The notes: generated by a model not told the origin, from the letters alone. A stretch of DNA of 64,000 nucleotides from Streptomyces rishiriensis (GCF_003112535.1 NZ_BEWA01000002.1:620001-684000); one strand, 5' to 3'; numbered from the stretch's first letter, positions 26,426-37,508 are shown. Program-made: numbers and translations.

Positions 26426-27379
26426 TCAGGCAGCGGCCCCGCCGCGGCCTGCCGCGAGGCGCGGCAGCACGCGGAAGCCGACGCCGCCGGCGATCATGGT
26501 GGCGGCGCCGACGATCAGGAACGTGGTCTGGCCTGCGCCGGTCTCGGCGAGCTCCTTGCCGCCGCCCTGCGCGGTGTTGTCGGCGGCCACGGCCGAGGTG
26601 TCGGTCAGCGCGGAGCTGCCGACCTCCTGGGTCGAGGTGCCGTCGGCGCCGGTACCTCCGGTGGTGGAGCCGCCGATACCGCCCGTGGTGGAACCACCGG
26701 TGGAGCCCGACCCCGAACCGCCGGTGGAGTCGTCGCCGCCGGTGGAGCCCGAACCGCCGGTGGAGCCCGAACCGCCGGTCGTGGAACCGCCGGTCGTGGA
26801 ACCGCCGGTGGTGGAGCCGCCCGTGGTGGAGCCGCCGCCCGTCGTGCTGGAACCGCCCGTGGTCGAGCCGCCCGTGGTGGAGCTGCCGCCCGTCGTGGTC
26901 GAACCGCCGGTGGTCGTGCTGCCGCCCGTCGTGCTGGAACCGCCCGTGGTCGAGCTGCCGCCGGTCGTGGTGGAGCCGCCCGTGCCGGAGTCGCCGCCGG
27001 TGCTGGACGTTCCGCCGATGGAGACCGACCCGCCGACGGATGCCGCGCCACCGGCGGAGGAGTCGCCGCCGGTGGAGGAGTCGCCGCCCGTGGACGAGCT
27101 GCCACCGGTCGAGGAGTCGCCGCCGGTGGAGGAGTCGCCGCCGGTCGAGGAGTCACCGCCCGAGGAGTTCGTGCCGCCGACGGTGCAGATCCCGATCGGG
27201 CAGGGGTCCTCGCCCGTCTGCGGAGTGACTTCGTCCCCGCCGGACGTCGACACAAGGCCGCTGAGACCGCCCTCGTCACCGGCGGCCGAGGCGACCCCGG
27301 CGACCGTCAGCGAGGCGCCCGCGGCGATCACGGCACCGGCGGCTATGCGCGCGACCCGGATCCGTGTCTTCTTCGTCAT
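26426..27379 (-). CDS. LAETG-anchored Gly/Ser/Thr-rich surface protein
   Basis: A 317-residue secreted protein. A signal peptide (MTKKTRIRVARIAAG to VASA-AG, about 33 residues) is followed by a short region with two Cys (PCPIGIC). About 190 residues of GGSTTGG/GGDSSTGG repeats come next, and the end is a sorting signal: LAETG at residue 277, a hydrophobic stretch and a short basic tail. LAxTG is the motif of class E sortases, which attach chaplins to the wall in Streptomyces. The repeat stalk probably holds the N-terminus away from the wall. No catalytic domain is present. GGGGGT lies about 9 bases before ATG 27379. Confidence 0.85.
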   Translation of the reverse strand: MTKKTRIRVARIAAGAVIAAGASLTVAGVASAAGDEGGLSGLVSTSGGDEVTPQTGEDPCPIGICTVGGTNSSGGDSSTGGDSSTGGDSSTGGSSSTGGDSSTGGDSSAGGAASVGGSVSIGGTSSTGGDSGTGGSTTTGGSSTTGGSSTTGGSTTTGGSTTTGGSSTTGGSTTGGSSTTGGGSTTGGSTTGGSTTGGSTTGGSGSTGGSGSTGGDDSTGGSGSGSTGGSTTGGIGGSTTGGTGADGTSTQEVGSSALTDTSAVAADNTAQGGGKELAETGAGQTTFLIVGAATMIAGGVGFRVLPRLAAGRGGAAA

Positions 27380-27606
27380 ATGGTTGCTACCCCCAGTAGC
27401 TGAATCGTCGATGAGGCCGCGCTCGGGGCTGTGATCGACGGAGGTAGCTGAGATGTAGCTGAAGCCCCCCGGTTCACATGCGCCCCGAAGATACGCATGC
27501 CACACTGCACCTTCCCCATTTTTCAAAGCATCGTCAAGGTCGTTGCGCACGCAATGTCCAAGTCGGGGGGCTTTGCGCGATGTCGGTGCTGTGAATGTGA
27601 CCTAAA

Positions 27607-27641
27607 AAGGCAACCGCCCCTACCTGAGGGGCGGTTGCCTT
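27607..27641 (-). terminator. intrinsic terminator of prfB
   Basis: The 14-bp arms AAGGCAACCGCCCC and GGGGCGGTTGCCTT close on a 7-base loop and run into TTTTT on the minus strand, 10 bases past prfB. Confidence 0.9.
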
Positions 27642-27651
27642 GTCGACAAAC

Positions 27652-28755
27652 CTATTTCTCCTGCTGCTTGCGCCAGCGAATTCCCGCTTCCAGGAACCCG
27701 TCGATCTCACCGTTGAACACGGCTTCGGGGTTGCCGACCTCGAACTCGGTGCGCAGGTCCTTGACCATCTGGTACGGGTGCAGGACGTACGAACGCATCT
27801 GGTTGCCCCAGGAACTGCCGCCGTCCTTCAGGGCGTCCATCCTCGCCCGCTCCTCTTGGCGCTGACGCTCCAGCAGCTTGGCCTGGAGGACGTTCATCGC
27901 GGTCGCCTTGTTCTGGATCTGCGACCGCTCGTTCTGGCAGGAGACGACGATGCCGGTGGGGAGGTGGGTCAGACGCACCGCGGAGTCGGTGGTGTTGACG
28001 CCCTGGCCGCCGGGACCGGAGGAGCGGTACACGTCCACGCGCAGTTCGGACTCGTCGATCTCGATGTGGTCGGTCTGCTCGACCACCGGGAGGATCTCCA
28101 CGCCCGCGAAGGAGGTCTGGCGACGGCCCTGGTTGTCGAACGGCGAGATCCGCACGAGACGGTGCGTGCCCTGCTCGACGGAGAGCGTGCCGTAGGCGTA
28201 CGGGACCTGCACGGCGAAGGTGGTCGACTTGATGCCGGCCTCTTCGGCGTACGACGTCTCGTAGACCTCGGTCTTGTAGCCCTTCTGCTCCGCCCACCGC
28301 AGGTACATGCGCTGCAGCTTCTCGGCGAAGTCGGCCGCGTCGACGCCGCCGGCCTCGGCGCGGATGTTGACGAGCGCCTCACGGGCGTCGTACTCCCCGC
28401 TGAGCAGCGTGCGCACTTCCATCTCGTCGAGCGCCTTCTTGACGGAAATGAGCTCGGACTCGGCCTCCGCGAGGGTGTCCGGGTCGTCCTCCTCCTGGGC
28501 CATCTCGAACAGCACGGCGAGATCGTCGATCCGGCCGCGCAGCGTGTCCGCCTTCCTGACCTCGGCCTGCAGGTGGGACAGCTTGCTGGTGATCTTCTGC
28601 GCCTCGTCCGGGTTGTCCCACAGGGACGGCGCGGCCGCCTGCTCCTCGAGCACGGCGATGTCTGCCCTCAGCTTGTCGAGGTCCAGAACGGCCTCGATCG
28701 ACTCCATGGTCGAGGAGAGGGACTTGAGCTCTTCGGATACATCGACGACTGCCAC
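27652..28755 (-). CDS. prfB: peptide chain release factor 2
   Basis: A 367-residue class I release factor that reads UGA and UAA. The SPF tripeptide anticodon is visible in [11 protein letters not shown], and the peptidyl-tRNA hydrolysis loop [20 protein letters not shown] is intact. The reading frame is continuous, so the programmed +1 frameshift of many prfB genes is absent. Start is GTG 28755; a GGGAGG sits almost against it, which is closer than usual, so the true start is slightly uncertain. It lies downstream of the kinase pair on the same strand. Confidence 0.95.
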   Translation of the reverse strand: MAVVDVSEELKSLSSTMESIEAVLDLDKLRADIAVLEEQAAAPSLWDNPDEAQKITSKLSHLQAEVRKADTLRGRIDDLAVLFEMAQEEDDPDTLAEAESELISVKKALDEMEVRTLLSGEYDAREALVNIRAEAGGVDAADFAEKLQRMYLRWAEQKGYKTEVYETSYAEEAGIKSTTFAVQVPYAYGTLSVEQGTHRLVRISPFDNQGRRQTSFAGVEILPVVEQTDHIEIDESELRVDVYRSSGPGGQGVNTTDSAVRLTHLPTGIVVSCQNERSQIQNKATAMNVLQAKLLERQRQEERARMDALKDGGSSWGNQMRSYVLHPYQMVKDLRTEFEVGNPEAVFNGEIDGFLEAGIRWRKQQEK

Positions 28756-28861
28756 GCCTCCCAGCGTAACGGCTCCGCCAACCGGGGAGTGCCGGGAGCC
28801 TGCCCGCGGACCCGGACGGGCCGGGGCCGCGGGCAGGCGCCGGTCGTGGCCAGGGGGCCGG

Positions 28862-30109
<1,248 letters not shown>

Positions 30110-30247
30110 GGCTGCTCCTACAGACGCGTGTTGCCCCTCAAAGTACGCGTCCTGGGAGCCAACCTTCACCGCGGAGACGGAAATCACCCGCCGGATGTCG
30201 ACAAGTACACAAACTCGAGGTCAGCGGCGGAGTTCCCGGTCCGGCGC

Positions 30248-31933
30248 TCAGTTCTGGGAGCCGCCGGCCGAGTCCGCCAGATCGCTGATCCAGCCGGTGA
30301 CGTCGCCGACCCAGCCGCTGATCAGCTGCCAGTAGCTCTTGCCCGTGCCGATCCAGTCCTGCAGCGGGCTCAGGTCCCAGATCAGCCATCCGGCCACGAA
30401 CAGGATGACGATCGTGAACAGGCAGCCCTTCAGACAGCCCAGGCCGGGGATCCGCATCGGGTTGGCGCTGCGCTGGCGGGGCTCGCGCGGCTGCCGGGGC
30501 TCCGGCGCGGGCCGCTGCCGGGGCTGCTGCTGGGGCGGCGGCGCGTACCGCTGCTGCTGGGGCTGCTGCGGTTGCGGAGTCGCGTACTGCTGCTGGTGCT
30601 GCTGCTGACCGGGGTACCCGTAGCCGGGCTGCTGCTGCGGCCGCTGCTGCGGCTGCTGCCGGTAGGGCTGCTGGGGTTGCTGCGGCGGCTGCTGGGGGCG
30701 GGAGACCTGCCGCTGGGGGCGTCGGCGCAGCGGGTCGTCGCCGGGGTCGAGGTACTGCTGGACCTGGGTCTGCTCGTTGCGGTCGCGGGCGCCCTGCATC
30801 TGGGACTGCCAGGGGTGCGGCTGCTCCGGCGGCTGCGCCGGCCCGCCGTACTGGCCGGGCGGCACCGGCGGCAGGACGGCCGTCGGGTCGGCGGCCCCCT
30901 GCGGACCGCCCGTGCGGGGCAGGACGGCGGTGGGGTCGGCGGCGCCCGCCGGGCCCGCCGTGTGCGGCAGGACGCTGGTCGCGGCGTTCGGGTCGTAGGC
31001 GCCGCCCGGCACGGTGGCGGGCGCCGGGTCGGGCGCGAGCAGGTGGCCGACGCCGTCGGCGGCCGCGATCTGCATCGAGTTGGCGTGCACCCCGATGCCC
31101 TCGGCGACGATCCGCAGCCCGCGCGCGAGGTTCTCGGCGCTCGGCCGGTGGTCGGGGTTCTTGCTCAGACAGCGCTCGATGACCGTCCAGAGCGGGTCGG
31201 GGACCGTGGAGGGGCGGCGCGGCTCGGCGCTCAGGTGCTGGTGCAGGACCTCGAGGGCGGAGCCGCCGGAGAACGGCGGCCGGCCGGTGACCAGCTCGTA
31301 CATCAGGATGCCGGCGCCGTAGATGTCCACGGCCGAGGTCTGCGGGCGGCCCTCGGCGGACTCGGGGGCCACGTACGCGGGCGTGCCGACGAACTCGCTG
31401 GTCCGGGTCAGGCCCGGGGAGTCGGCGAGGCGCGCGATGCCGAAGTCGGTGAGCAGCGGATGCATCTGGCCGCCGTCCTGCTTGAGCAGGACGTTGGCCG
31501 GCTTCAGGTCGCGGTGCACGACGCCGTCGGCGTGGCTGGCGGCGAGGGCGTCGGCGATCTGGGCGGTCAGCAGGGCCGCGGCGACCGGTGTGAAGGGGCC
31601 GTTCTCGCGCAGGTAGCGGTGCAGGTCGGGGCCCTCGACGAGGTCCATGACCAGAGCCAGCAGGTCGCCCTCGACGACCAGGTCGCGGACCCGGACGATG
31701 TTGGGGTGGGTCAGGCGCAGCAGGACGGAGCGCTCGCGCAGGAAGCGCATCACGACGTCGGGGTCGTTCGCGAGCTCCTCCTTGAGGACCTTGATCGCGA
31801 CGGTCTCCCCGGGCTGCCCCGCCACGGCCGCCTCGGCGCCCGCGGTCTCACGCTGGCGGGCTCGCCAGACGGTGCCCGTGGCGCCGCGTCCGAGCGGCTC
31901 CTCGAGCAGGTACTTGCTGCCTACCGGCCGCAC
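30248..31933 (-). CDS. pkaA: Ser/Thr protein kinase, PkaA type
   Basis: A 561-residue Hanks-type kinase. Catalytic domain about 5-270: GRGATGTVW, VAIKVLKEEL, HRDLKPANVLL, DFGIAR, GTPAYVAPES. A long linker with repeated (A/V)LPRTGGPQGAADPTAVLP units is followed by a Gln/Pro-rich stretch (about 400-500). One membrane segment (CLFTIVILFVAGWLIW, near 510) precedes about 40 outer residues rich in Trp. Start is GTG 31933 with AGGGAG 8 bases upstream. It resembles S. coelicolor PkaA, which sits next to PkaB. It diverges from the FHA-domain gene, a possible phosphothreonine-reading partner. Confidence 0.82.
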   Translation of the reverse strand: MRPVGSKYLLEEPLGRGATGTVWRARQRETAGAEAAVAGQPGETVAIKVLKEELANDPDVVMRFLRERSVLLRLTHPNIVRVRDLVVEGDLLALVMDLVEGPDLHRYLRENGPFTPVAAALLTAQIADALAASHADGVVHRDLKPANVLLKQDGGQMHPLLTDFGIARLADSPGLTRTSEFVGTPAYVAPESAEGRPQTSAVDIYGAGILMYELVTGRPPFSGGSALEVLHQHLSAEPRRPSTVPDPLWTVIERCLSKNPDHRPSAENLARGLRIVAEGIGVHANSMQIAAADGVGHLLAPDPAPATVPGGAYDPNAATSVLPHTAGPAGAADPTAVLPRTGGPQGAADPTAVLPPVPPGQYGGPAQPPEQPHPWQSQMQGARDRNEQTQVQQYLDPGDDPLRRRPQRQVSRPQQPPQQPQQPYRQQPQQRPQQQPGYGYPGQQQHQQQYATPQPQQPQQQRYAPPPQQQPRQRPAPEPRQPREPRQRSANPMRIPGLGCLKGCLFTIVILFVAGWLIWDLSPLQDWIGTGKSYWQLISGWVGDVTGWISDLADSAGGSQN

Positions 31934-32323
31934 GTCATGCGCTCCCTGCTGCTTGCTCGCCAGACTCGCCGGCCCTTCGGCCCCGCTCGTCTGTCCCGCC
32001 AGTGTTCCGACCCATGTTCCGACCCACTGTAGTGCCGGGGTGCGGACACCGGGCGGTCGTCGCGGTCGTCCGTGTTCCGGGGAAAGACGCTTCAACCGGT
32101 CTTCCTGGTTGCCGCCGGAGCCGGACGTGACCGATCTCAACTGATCGTCGGTGACGCACCCGGCAGGCACTTTTGCGGGCAGAGCCGACCAATCAAGATC
32201 ACTTGTCCTCCGGTGAGGGGCGCGTTGTCAGTGACAGGTGCGAGGATGCCTTCAGTACTGGCCGCTGTGCTCGTGTGGGGTGGGGGGAAGCCCGCGCCCG
32301 TGCAGAAGGGACCGCTGACGGCG
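31934..32323. other. divergent promoter region of pkaA and the FHA gene
   Basis: No gene seen. Near the pkaA side, a 12-bp direct repeat TGTTCCGACCCA (32003-32026) is flanked by CAGTG and CACTG, an arrangement that could bind a regulator of both genes. Confidence 0.5.
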
Positions 32324-35300
32324 ATGCAGATCCGGCTGACCGTCATAGACCCGGCGGGCGCGCCCGCCGATTCCCGGCCCCGCGCCGCGAGCTGCGACGT
32401 GCTGGTCACGGCGCCCGCCGGCACGGCCCTGGCGGCGGTGTCGTCCGCGCTGGCAGCGGCGGTCTGCGGAGAGGGCGCCGCGCCGTCCTCGTCCGCGGCG
32501 GCGGTCGTGCTCTACGCGGGCGTGGAGCGGCTCGACGCCCAGCGCTGCACCCTGGGCGAGCCCCCGCTGACCGACGGCGCGGTGCTGTCCCTGGGCGGCC
32601 CCGCCGATCCCGAGCCGCATCCCGAGGTCGACGACGCCCCGGCCCGTCTGCACGTGGTGGCCGGACCGGACGCGGGCGGGGTCCATCTGCTGCACGGCGG
32701 GCAGGTCCGCGTGGGTCGTTCGGCCGACGCCGACGTGCCTCTCGACGACCCGGACGTCTCGCGTCTGCACTGCGCGGTGACGCTCTCGCCCGAGGGCAGG
32801 GTCACGGTGGCCGACCTGGGCTCCACCAACGGCACCACGCTGGACGGCGCGCCGGTGCAGGAGCGGCCCGTCCGTCTCGCGCCGGGCGCCCTGCTGCGCG
32901 TGGGCGAGTCGGCCCTGCGTCTGGCGCCGCCCGGCGGGCCGGGCCCCCGGGTGCCGACCACGCCGGACGGCGAGGGCCATGTGCGCGTGCCCTGCGGGGG
33001 GACGGCGGAGCAGAGCGCGGACACGGCACGCGCGCGCGTGAACGGCGGCGGCGCGCCGGACGGCGGTGGCACGGGCGGCGCGGGCGCGGCCCGCCCGCAG
33101 GGCGCGGACGGCCGTGCCGGCTCCTCCGGCCCGGCGGGACCGACCGCGCACGCCTACGGCACGGTCGACTGGAGCGGCGGGGACGCGCCCCGGGGCGCGT
33201 CGCCGGAACCGCGTCGGCACGGTTCCGCGGACACGCCCCTCGCGCCGCCCGTGGTCCCGGGCCAGGGCGCGGCGCCGCGCATCGAGAACCGCCGCGGCGG
33301 CGAGGCGCGCGCATCCGGCCCCGCTCGCCCGGCCGCGCCGCGAGCGGCCTCCGCCGGTGGGCCGTCCGCGGCGGGCGACGCCTCGCGGGCGACCCACGGG
33401 GGCCGCGCGGGGCTCGGCTCGTTCACGACCGGCGACGACGACGTCCGCGGACCGCACGGCGCGCTCGACGACACCGCCGTCCACGTCCGCCCCTCCCCCG
33501 CCGGCGGCTCCTACGACGGCAGCTCCTACGACGGCCGGGTCGAGGGCGGCGGCCACGACGGCTTCGAGGGCGGGGATCACGGCGACGACGGTCTGCGCGG
33601 TTCCGGCCTCCGCAAGGGCACCCCGCTGCGCGGCACCGACGTGCCCCCGGGCGTGCGCAGGCGCGGGGGCGGCCTCTCCGCGTGGGCGAGGCGGCTGGCC
33701 GGCGGCCGCGGCGCCGCGGCGGACCGGCCGGACACCGGGGCCGACGAGGAGCCGGCCGCCGGAGTTGAGGCGCGGCCGCCCGCCGCGCCGACGGCCGCAC
33801 CCGAGACCTGGCCGGACCCGTCGGCGCTGCTGCTGACGGCGCTGGGCCCGGGCCCCCGGCTGTGGGAGCGCGCGCCCGGGCACCCGGAGGCGCTCGCGGT
33901 GCGGCTCGGCACGGCGGACCGGCCCGCGCCGGACGGCTCGGGTCTGCTGCCCGCCGTCCCGGTGACGGCCGGTCTGCGCGAGGTCGGCGCGCTCGGGCTG
34001 GCCGGGCCGCGGCCGCGGCTGTCCGGGCTGGCGCGCGCCGTGCTGGCCCAGCTCGCCGCGCTGCACTCCCCCGAGACCCTGGAAGTCGTCCTGATCAGCA
34101 CGGACCGCGGGCGGTCCGAGGAGGAGCGCATCGCCGAGTGGTCCTGGCTCGGCTGGCTGCCCCATCTGCGCCCGGGCCACGGCCAGGACTGCCGCCTCCT
34201 CCTCGCCTACGACCGCGACCAGGCCACGGCCCGCGCGGACGAGCTGCTGCGCCGGCTGGAGGACTGCCTCTCGGACAGCACTGCGGGCGGCGCCCAGGCG
34301 CCCCCGCTGAGCGGCGCCGCCCACCGGCCCTCCTGGGCCGTGGCGGACGACTCGGCCGACGCCGGATTCCCCGGCCCGTACACGGTGGTCGTCGTGGACG
34401 GCGACCCGGGCGGCGCGGACCTGCGCGAGGCGGTGGCACGGCTCGCGGTGGCCGGTCCGCGCGCCGGCATCCATGTCGTCTGTCTGGCGGAGACGCCTGC
34501 CGCCTCCCCCTCCTCACCGGTGACGGAGACCTACGAGGCGGCCTGCGCTGCGGCGCCCACGTTCCGCGCGTGCGGGGCGGTCGCCCTGCTCAGCGGGGAC
34601 GTGGCGACGGCGCTGCGGCTGCTGCGCGTCGCGCCGGCCGGGGCGCGCACGGAGCGGCCCGGCCCCGTGGGTCCGGGCACGGTCGGCGCGGTGGACGCGG
34701 TCTCCCTCGCCTGGGCCGAGCGCTTCGCGCGGGCCCTCGCACCACTGCGCCCGGACGGCGCGGGCGGCGGTGAGCGGCACCCGCGGGTGTCGGCGCCGCT
34801 GCCCCCGTCCGCCCGTCTGCTCGACGAACTGGGCCTCGCCCGGGCCACGCCCGCCTCCCTGATGGCCCGTTGGGCGGACGCCGCGGACGACGCCGACGCG
34901 CTCGGCGGCCGGGCGTGGGCCGTGCTGGGCGCCGGTCCGCGCGGCCCGGTGGGCGTGGACCTCGCGGCCGAGGGCCCTCATCTGCTGGTCGAGGGCCCGG
35001 CGGGCAGCGGGCGCACGGAACTGCTGCGCGCGGTGGTCGCCTCGCTGGCCGCCGCCGAGCGGCCGGACCGGCTGAGCGTCATCCTGCTGGACGGCCGCGA
35101 CACCGTCGGAAAGGGCGGCGGCGGACCGGGCGACGGACTGCGGGTCTGCACGGATCTGCCGCACGTCACCGCTCATCTCACCGCCAACGACCCGGTCCGC
35201 ATGCGGGAGTTCGCGCAGTCGCTGAGCGCGGAGCTGAAGCGGCGGGCCGAGTTGCTGGGCCGCTCCGACTTCGCGGAGTGGCACACGCACCGCGCGGTCT

Positions 35301-35974
35301 CCGGCCGCATCGTGCCGCAGCGCACCCCGAAGCCGCAGCGTGCCGCGGGCACGTCGCACGCCCCGGCCCCGGGAGCCGGGAGCGGCGCCGCCGACCTCGA
35401 CGCCCCGCCCAGCTCCACCCTGCGGCTGCGTCCGGGGGCGGCCGCCCGCCAGGAGACGGAGGCGCCGGCGCCGCTGCCCCGCCTGGTCGTGGTGGTCGAC
35501 GATCTGGACGCGCTGGTCTCCCCCGCCCTCGGCTCCCCGGGGCGGCCCGCCGCCGGTTCGGTGATGCGCGCACTGGAGGCGGTGGCCCGCGAGGGCGAGC
35601 GGCTCGGCGTGCACCTGGTGGCGGCGACCGGCCCGGGGGGCCGTACGGCGGAGTCGGAGCCGGCCCGCCGCTCCACCGTCCGGATCACGCTCGAAGCTCC
35701 GGCTTCCGGACCGGACGAACCGGCGCCGGGCCGCGGCCGCCTCAGGGGCGCGGACGGCCGTCTCACCCCGTTCCAGGCCGGCCGTGTCACGGGGCGTATC
35801 CCCCGTACGGCGACCCTGCGCCCCACGGTGGTCCCCCTGGAGTGGGCCCGGATGGGCGATCCGCCGACCCGCAGACCGGTACGGGAACTGGGCAACGGGC
35901 CCACGGACCTGGCCCTGCTGGCCAGCGCCCTGGAACGGGCGGCACGGCACCCCAGCCCGTCCGGCGTCCACTGA
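32324..35974 (+). CDS. FHA-domain FtsK/SpoIIIE-like ATPase
   Basis: A 1216-residue protein. A roughly 90-residue N-terminal domain precedes an FHA phosphothreonine-binding domain (about 105-200) with GRS at 131-133, SRLHC at 146-150 and the N-G-T turn at 169-171. A long disordered Gly/Ala/Pro-rich region (about 205-480) separates it from C-terminal FtsK/SpoIIIE-like P-loop domains. The P-loop reads GPAGSGRT (891-898): Arg897 replaces the usual Walker A Lys. A Walker B-like VVVVDDLD follows near 1056. No membrane segment is evident. It resembles FHA-FtsK proteins near actinobacterial secretion or kinase genes and is divergent from pkaA. Its cargo or partner is unknown. ATG 32324 is preferred; a GTG at 32301 is possible. 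Confidence 0.82.
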   Translation: MQIRLTVIDPAGAPADSRPRAASCDVLVTAPAGTALAAVSSALAAAVCGEGAAPSSSAAAVVLYAGVERLDAQRCTLGEPPLTDGAVLSLGGPADPEPHPEVDDAPARLHVVAGPDAGGVHLLHGGQVRVGRSADADVPLDDPDVSRLHCAVTLSPEGRVTVADLGSTNGTTLDGAPVQERPVRLAPGALLRVGESALRLAPPGGPGPRVPTTPDGEGHVRVPCGGTAEQSADTARARVNGGGAPDGGGTGGAGAARPQGADGRAGSSGPAGPTAHAYGTVDWSGGDAPRGASPEPRRHGSADTPLAPPVVPGQGAAPRIENRRGGEARASGPARPAAPRAASAGGPSAAGDASRATHGGRAGLGSFTTGDDDVRGPHGALDDTAVHVRPSPAGGSYDGSSYDGRVEGGGHDGFEGGDHGDDGLRGSGLRKGTPLRGTDVPPGVRRRGGGLSAWARRLAGGRGAAADRPDTGADEEPAAGVEARPPAAPTAAPETWPDPSALLLTALGPGPRLWERAPGHPEALAVRLGTADRPAPDGSGLLPAVPVTAGLREVGALGLAGPRPRLSGLARAVLAQLAALHSPETLEVVLISTDRGRSEEERIAEWSWLGWLPHLRPGHGQDCRLLLAYDRDQATARADELLRRLEDCLSDSTAGGAQAPPLSGAAHRPSWAVADDSADAGFPGPYTVVVVDGDPGGADLREAVARLAVAGPRAGIHVVCLAETPAASPSSPVTETYEAACAAAPTFRACGAVALLSGDVATALRLLRVAPAGARTERPGPVGPGTVGAVDAVSLAWAERFARALAPLRPDGAGGGERHPRVSAPLPPSARLLDELGLARATPASLMARWADAADDADALGGRAWAVLGAGPRGPVGVDLAAEGPHLLVEGPAGSGRTELLRAVVASLAAAERPDRLSVILLDGRDTVGKGGGGPGDGLRVCTDLPHVTAHLTANDPVRMREFAQSLSAELKRRAELLGRSDFAEWHTHRAVSGRIVPQRTPKPQRAAGTSHAPAPGAGSGAADLDAPPSSTLRLRPGAAARQETEAPAPLPRLVVVVDDLDALVSPALGSPGRPAAGSVMRALEAVAREGERLGVHLVAATGPGGRTAESEPARRSTVRITLEAPASGPDEPAPGRGRLRGADGRLTPFQAGRVTGRIPRTATLRPTVVPLEWARMGDPPTRRPVRELGNGPTDLALLASALERAARHPSPSGVH

Positions 35975-36039
35975 GCGCGGCACGCCACGGCACTGATCAC
36001 GACGCGGTCACGATCCCCCGCTCGACGGGGCGGGCGCTC

Positions 36040-36068
36040 TTGCCGACCCCAGGCACCCGGCGTAGACC
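36040..36068 (+). promoter_or_regulatory. candidate promoter of the sugar ABC operon
   Basis: TTGCCG (36040-36045), 17 bases, TAGACC (36063-36068), with the start codon 54 bp further on. Fits a vegetative-type -35/-10 spacing; sequence match only. Confidence 0.4.
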
Positions 36069-36121
36069 AGTGCCACGGGACAGCGCTCAACGTTCGACGA
36101 GGAACGAAGAACGGGGCAGTG

Positions 36122-37501
36122 ATGCGCAGCACGAGCAGCACCATCCGCACACGCAGGACCGTGAAGGCGGCCGCCACGCTGGCGGCGGGAGCCCTCGCGC
36201 TCTCGCTCACCGCATGCGGCGGCGACGGCAAGAGCAACGGCACCGACGGGGGCACCGGGACCAAGGAGTCCGACAGCAGCCTCGCCCTCCCCAAGCTGAA
36301 CGGCACCACGCTCGAGGTGGCCGCCGTCTGGACCGGCACGGAACAGGCGAACTTCAAGAAGGTGCTCGCCGAGTTCGAGAAGCGCACCGGCGCGAAGATC
36401 ACCTTCGTGCCCGCGCAGGACCCGATCATCAACTTCCTGGGCTCGAAGATCGCGGGCGGCTCGCCGCCGGACGTGGCGATGCTGCCGCAGCCCGGCGCCG
36501 TCAAGCAGGCCGCCGACAAGGGCTGGGCCAAGCCGCTGGGGGCCGAGGCCCTGGCGCAGCTCGCGAAGAACTACTCCCAGGGCTGGCAGGACATCGGCAA
36601 GGTGGGCGGCAAGCAGTACGGCGTCTACTACAAGGCCGCCAACAAGTCGCTGATCTGGTACAACGCCAAGGTCTTAGCGAACGCGGGCGCGTCCGAGCCC
36701 AAGACGTGGAAGGACCTGCTGGCCACCGCGCAGACGGTGTCCGACTCCGGCGTCACCCCCTTCTCGGTCGGCGGCGCCGACGGCTGGACGCTCACCGACT
36801 GGTTCGAGAACGTCTACCTCTCGCAGGCGGGTCCGGAGAAGTACGACCAGCTGGCCCAGCACAAGATCAAGTGGACGGACCCCTCCGTCAAGGAGGCGCT
36901 GACCACCCTCGCCCAGGTCTGGGGCAAGAAGGACTGGATCGCGGGCGGCGCGAGCGGCGCGCTGCAGACGGAGTTCCCCGCCTCGGTGACACAGACGTTC
37001 ACCGGCGGCGACCAGCCGAAGGCGGCCATGGTCTACGAGGGCGACTTCGTGCAGGTCAACATCGCCGACACCAAGGCGAAGGTGGGCACGGACGCCAAGG
37101 TGTTCCCGTTCCCGGCGGTCGGCGGCACCGCGCCGGTGGTCTCGGGCGGCGACGCGGCGGTCGTCCTGAAGGACTCCAAGGGAGCCCAGGCGCTGGCGAC
37201 CTTCCTGGCCTCGCCGGACGCGGCCCAGATCCAGGCCAAGCTCGGCGGCTACCTCTCGCCGAACAAGAACGTCGACGTCTCCGTGTACCCCAACGACGTC
37301 CAGCGCACGATCGCCAAGGCGCTGGTCGCGGCAGGCGACGACTTCCGCTTCGACATGTCCGACCAGGCGCCGCAGGCCTTCGGCGGCACGCCCGGCAAGG
37401 GCGAGTGGAAGGACCTGCAGGACTTCCTGAAGAACCCGTCGGACGTGGCCGGCATCCAGGCGAAACTGGAGTCGGACGCGGCGGCCGCGTACGGGAACTG
37501 A
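36122..37501 (+). CDS. sugar ABC transporter substrate-binding lipoprotein, TTA-containing
   Basis: A 460-residue extracellular solute-binding protein (family 1, MalE-like). A signal peptide ends in lipobox LTAC with Cys32 as the lipid-bearing residue. The mature part has the class layout (LEVAAVWTGTEQANFKKVLAEFEKRTG near the start, AAMVYEGDF near 302). The ligand is probably an oligosaccharide or alpha-glucoside but cannot be read from sequence. Codon 185 (36674-36676, the Leu in AKVLANAG) is TTA, so uptake by this system may depend on bldA. GTG 36119 directly precedes ATG 36122; GGGG five bases before the ATG favours the latter. The two permease genes follow immediately. Confidence 0.9.
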   Translation: MRSTSSTIRTRRTVKAAATLAAGALALSLTACGGDGKSNGTDGGTGTKESDSSLALPKLNGTTLEVAAVWTGTEQANFKKVLAEFEKRTGAKITFVPAQDPIINFLGSKIAGGSPPDVAMLPQPGAVKQAADKGWAKPLGAEALAQLAKNYSQGWQDIGKVGGKQYGVYYKAANKSLIWYNAKVLANAGASEPKTWKDLLATAQTVSDSGVTPFSVGGADGWTLTDWFENVYLSQAGPEKYDQLAQHKIKWTDPSVKEALTTLAQVWGKKDWIAGGASGALQTEFPASVTQTFTGGDQPKAAMVYEGDFVQVNIADTKAKVGTDAKVFPFPAVGGTAPVVSGGDAAVVLKDSKGAQALATFLASPDAAQIQAKLGGYLSPNKNVDVSVYPNDVQRTIAKALVAAGDDFRFDMSDQAPQAFGGTPGKGEWKDLQDFLKNPSDVAGIQAKLESDAAAAYGN

Positions 37502-37508
37502 CCCGGCG

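Noticed and set aside
27652..28755. Programmed +1 frameshift in prfB
   Set aside because: The gene reads through in one frame from the start to the stop with no internal UGA.
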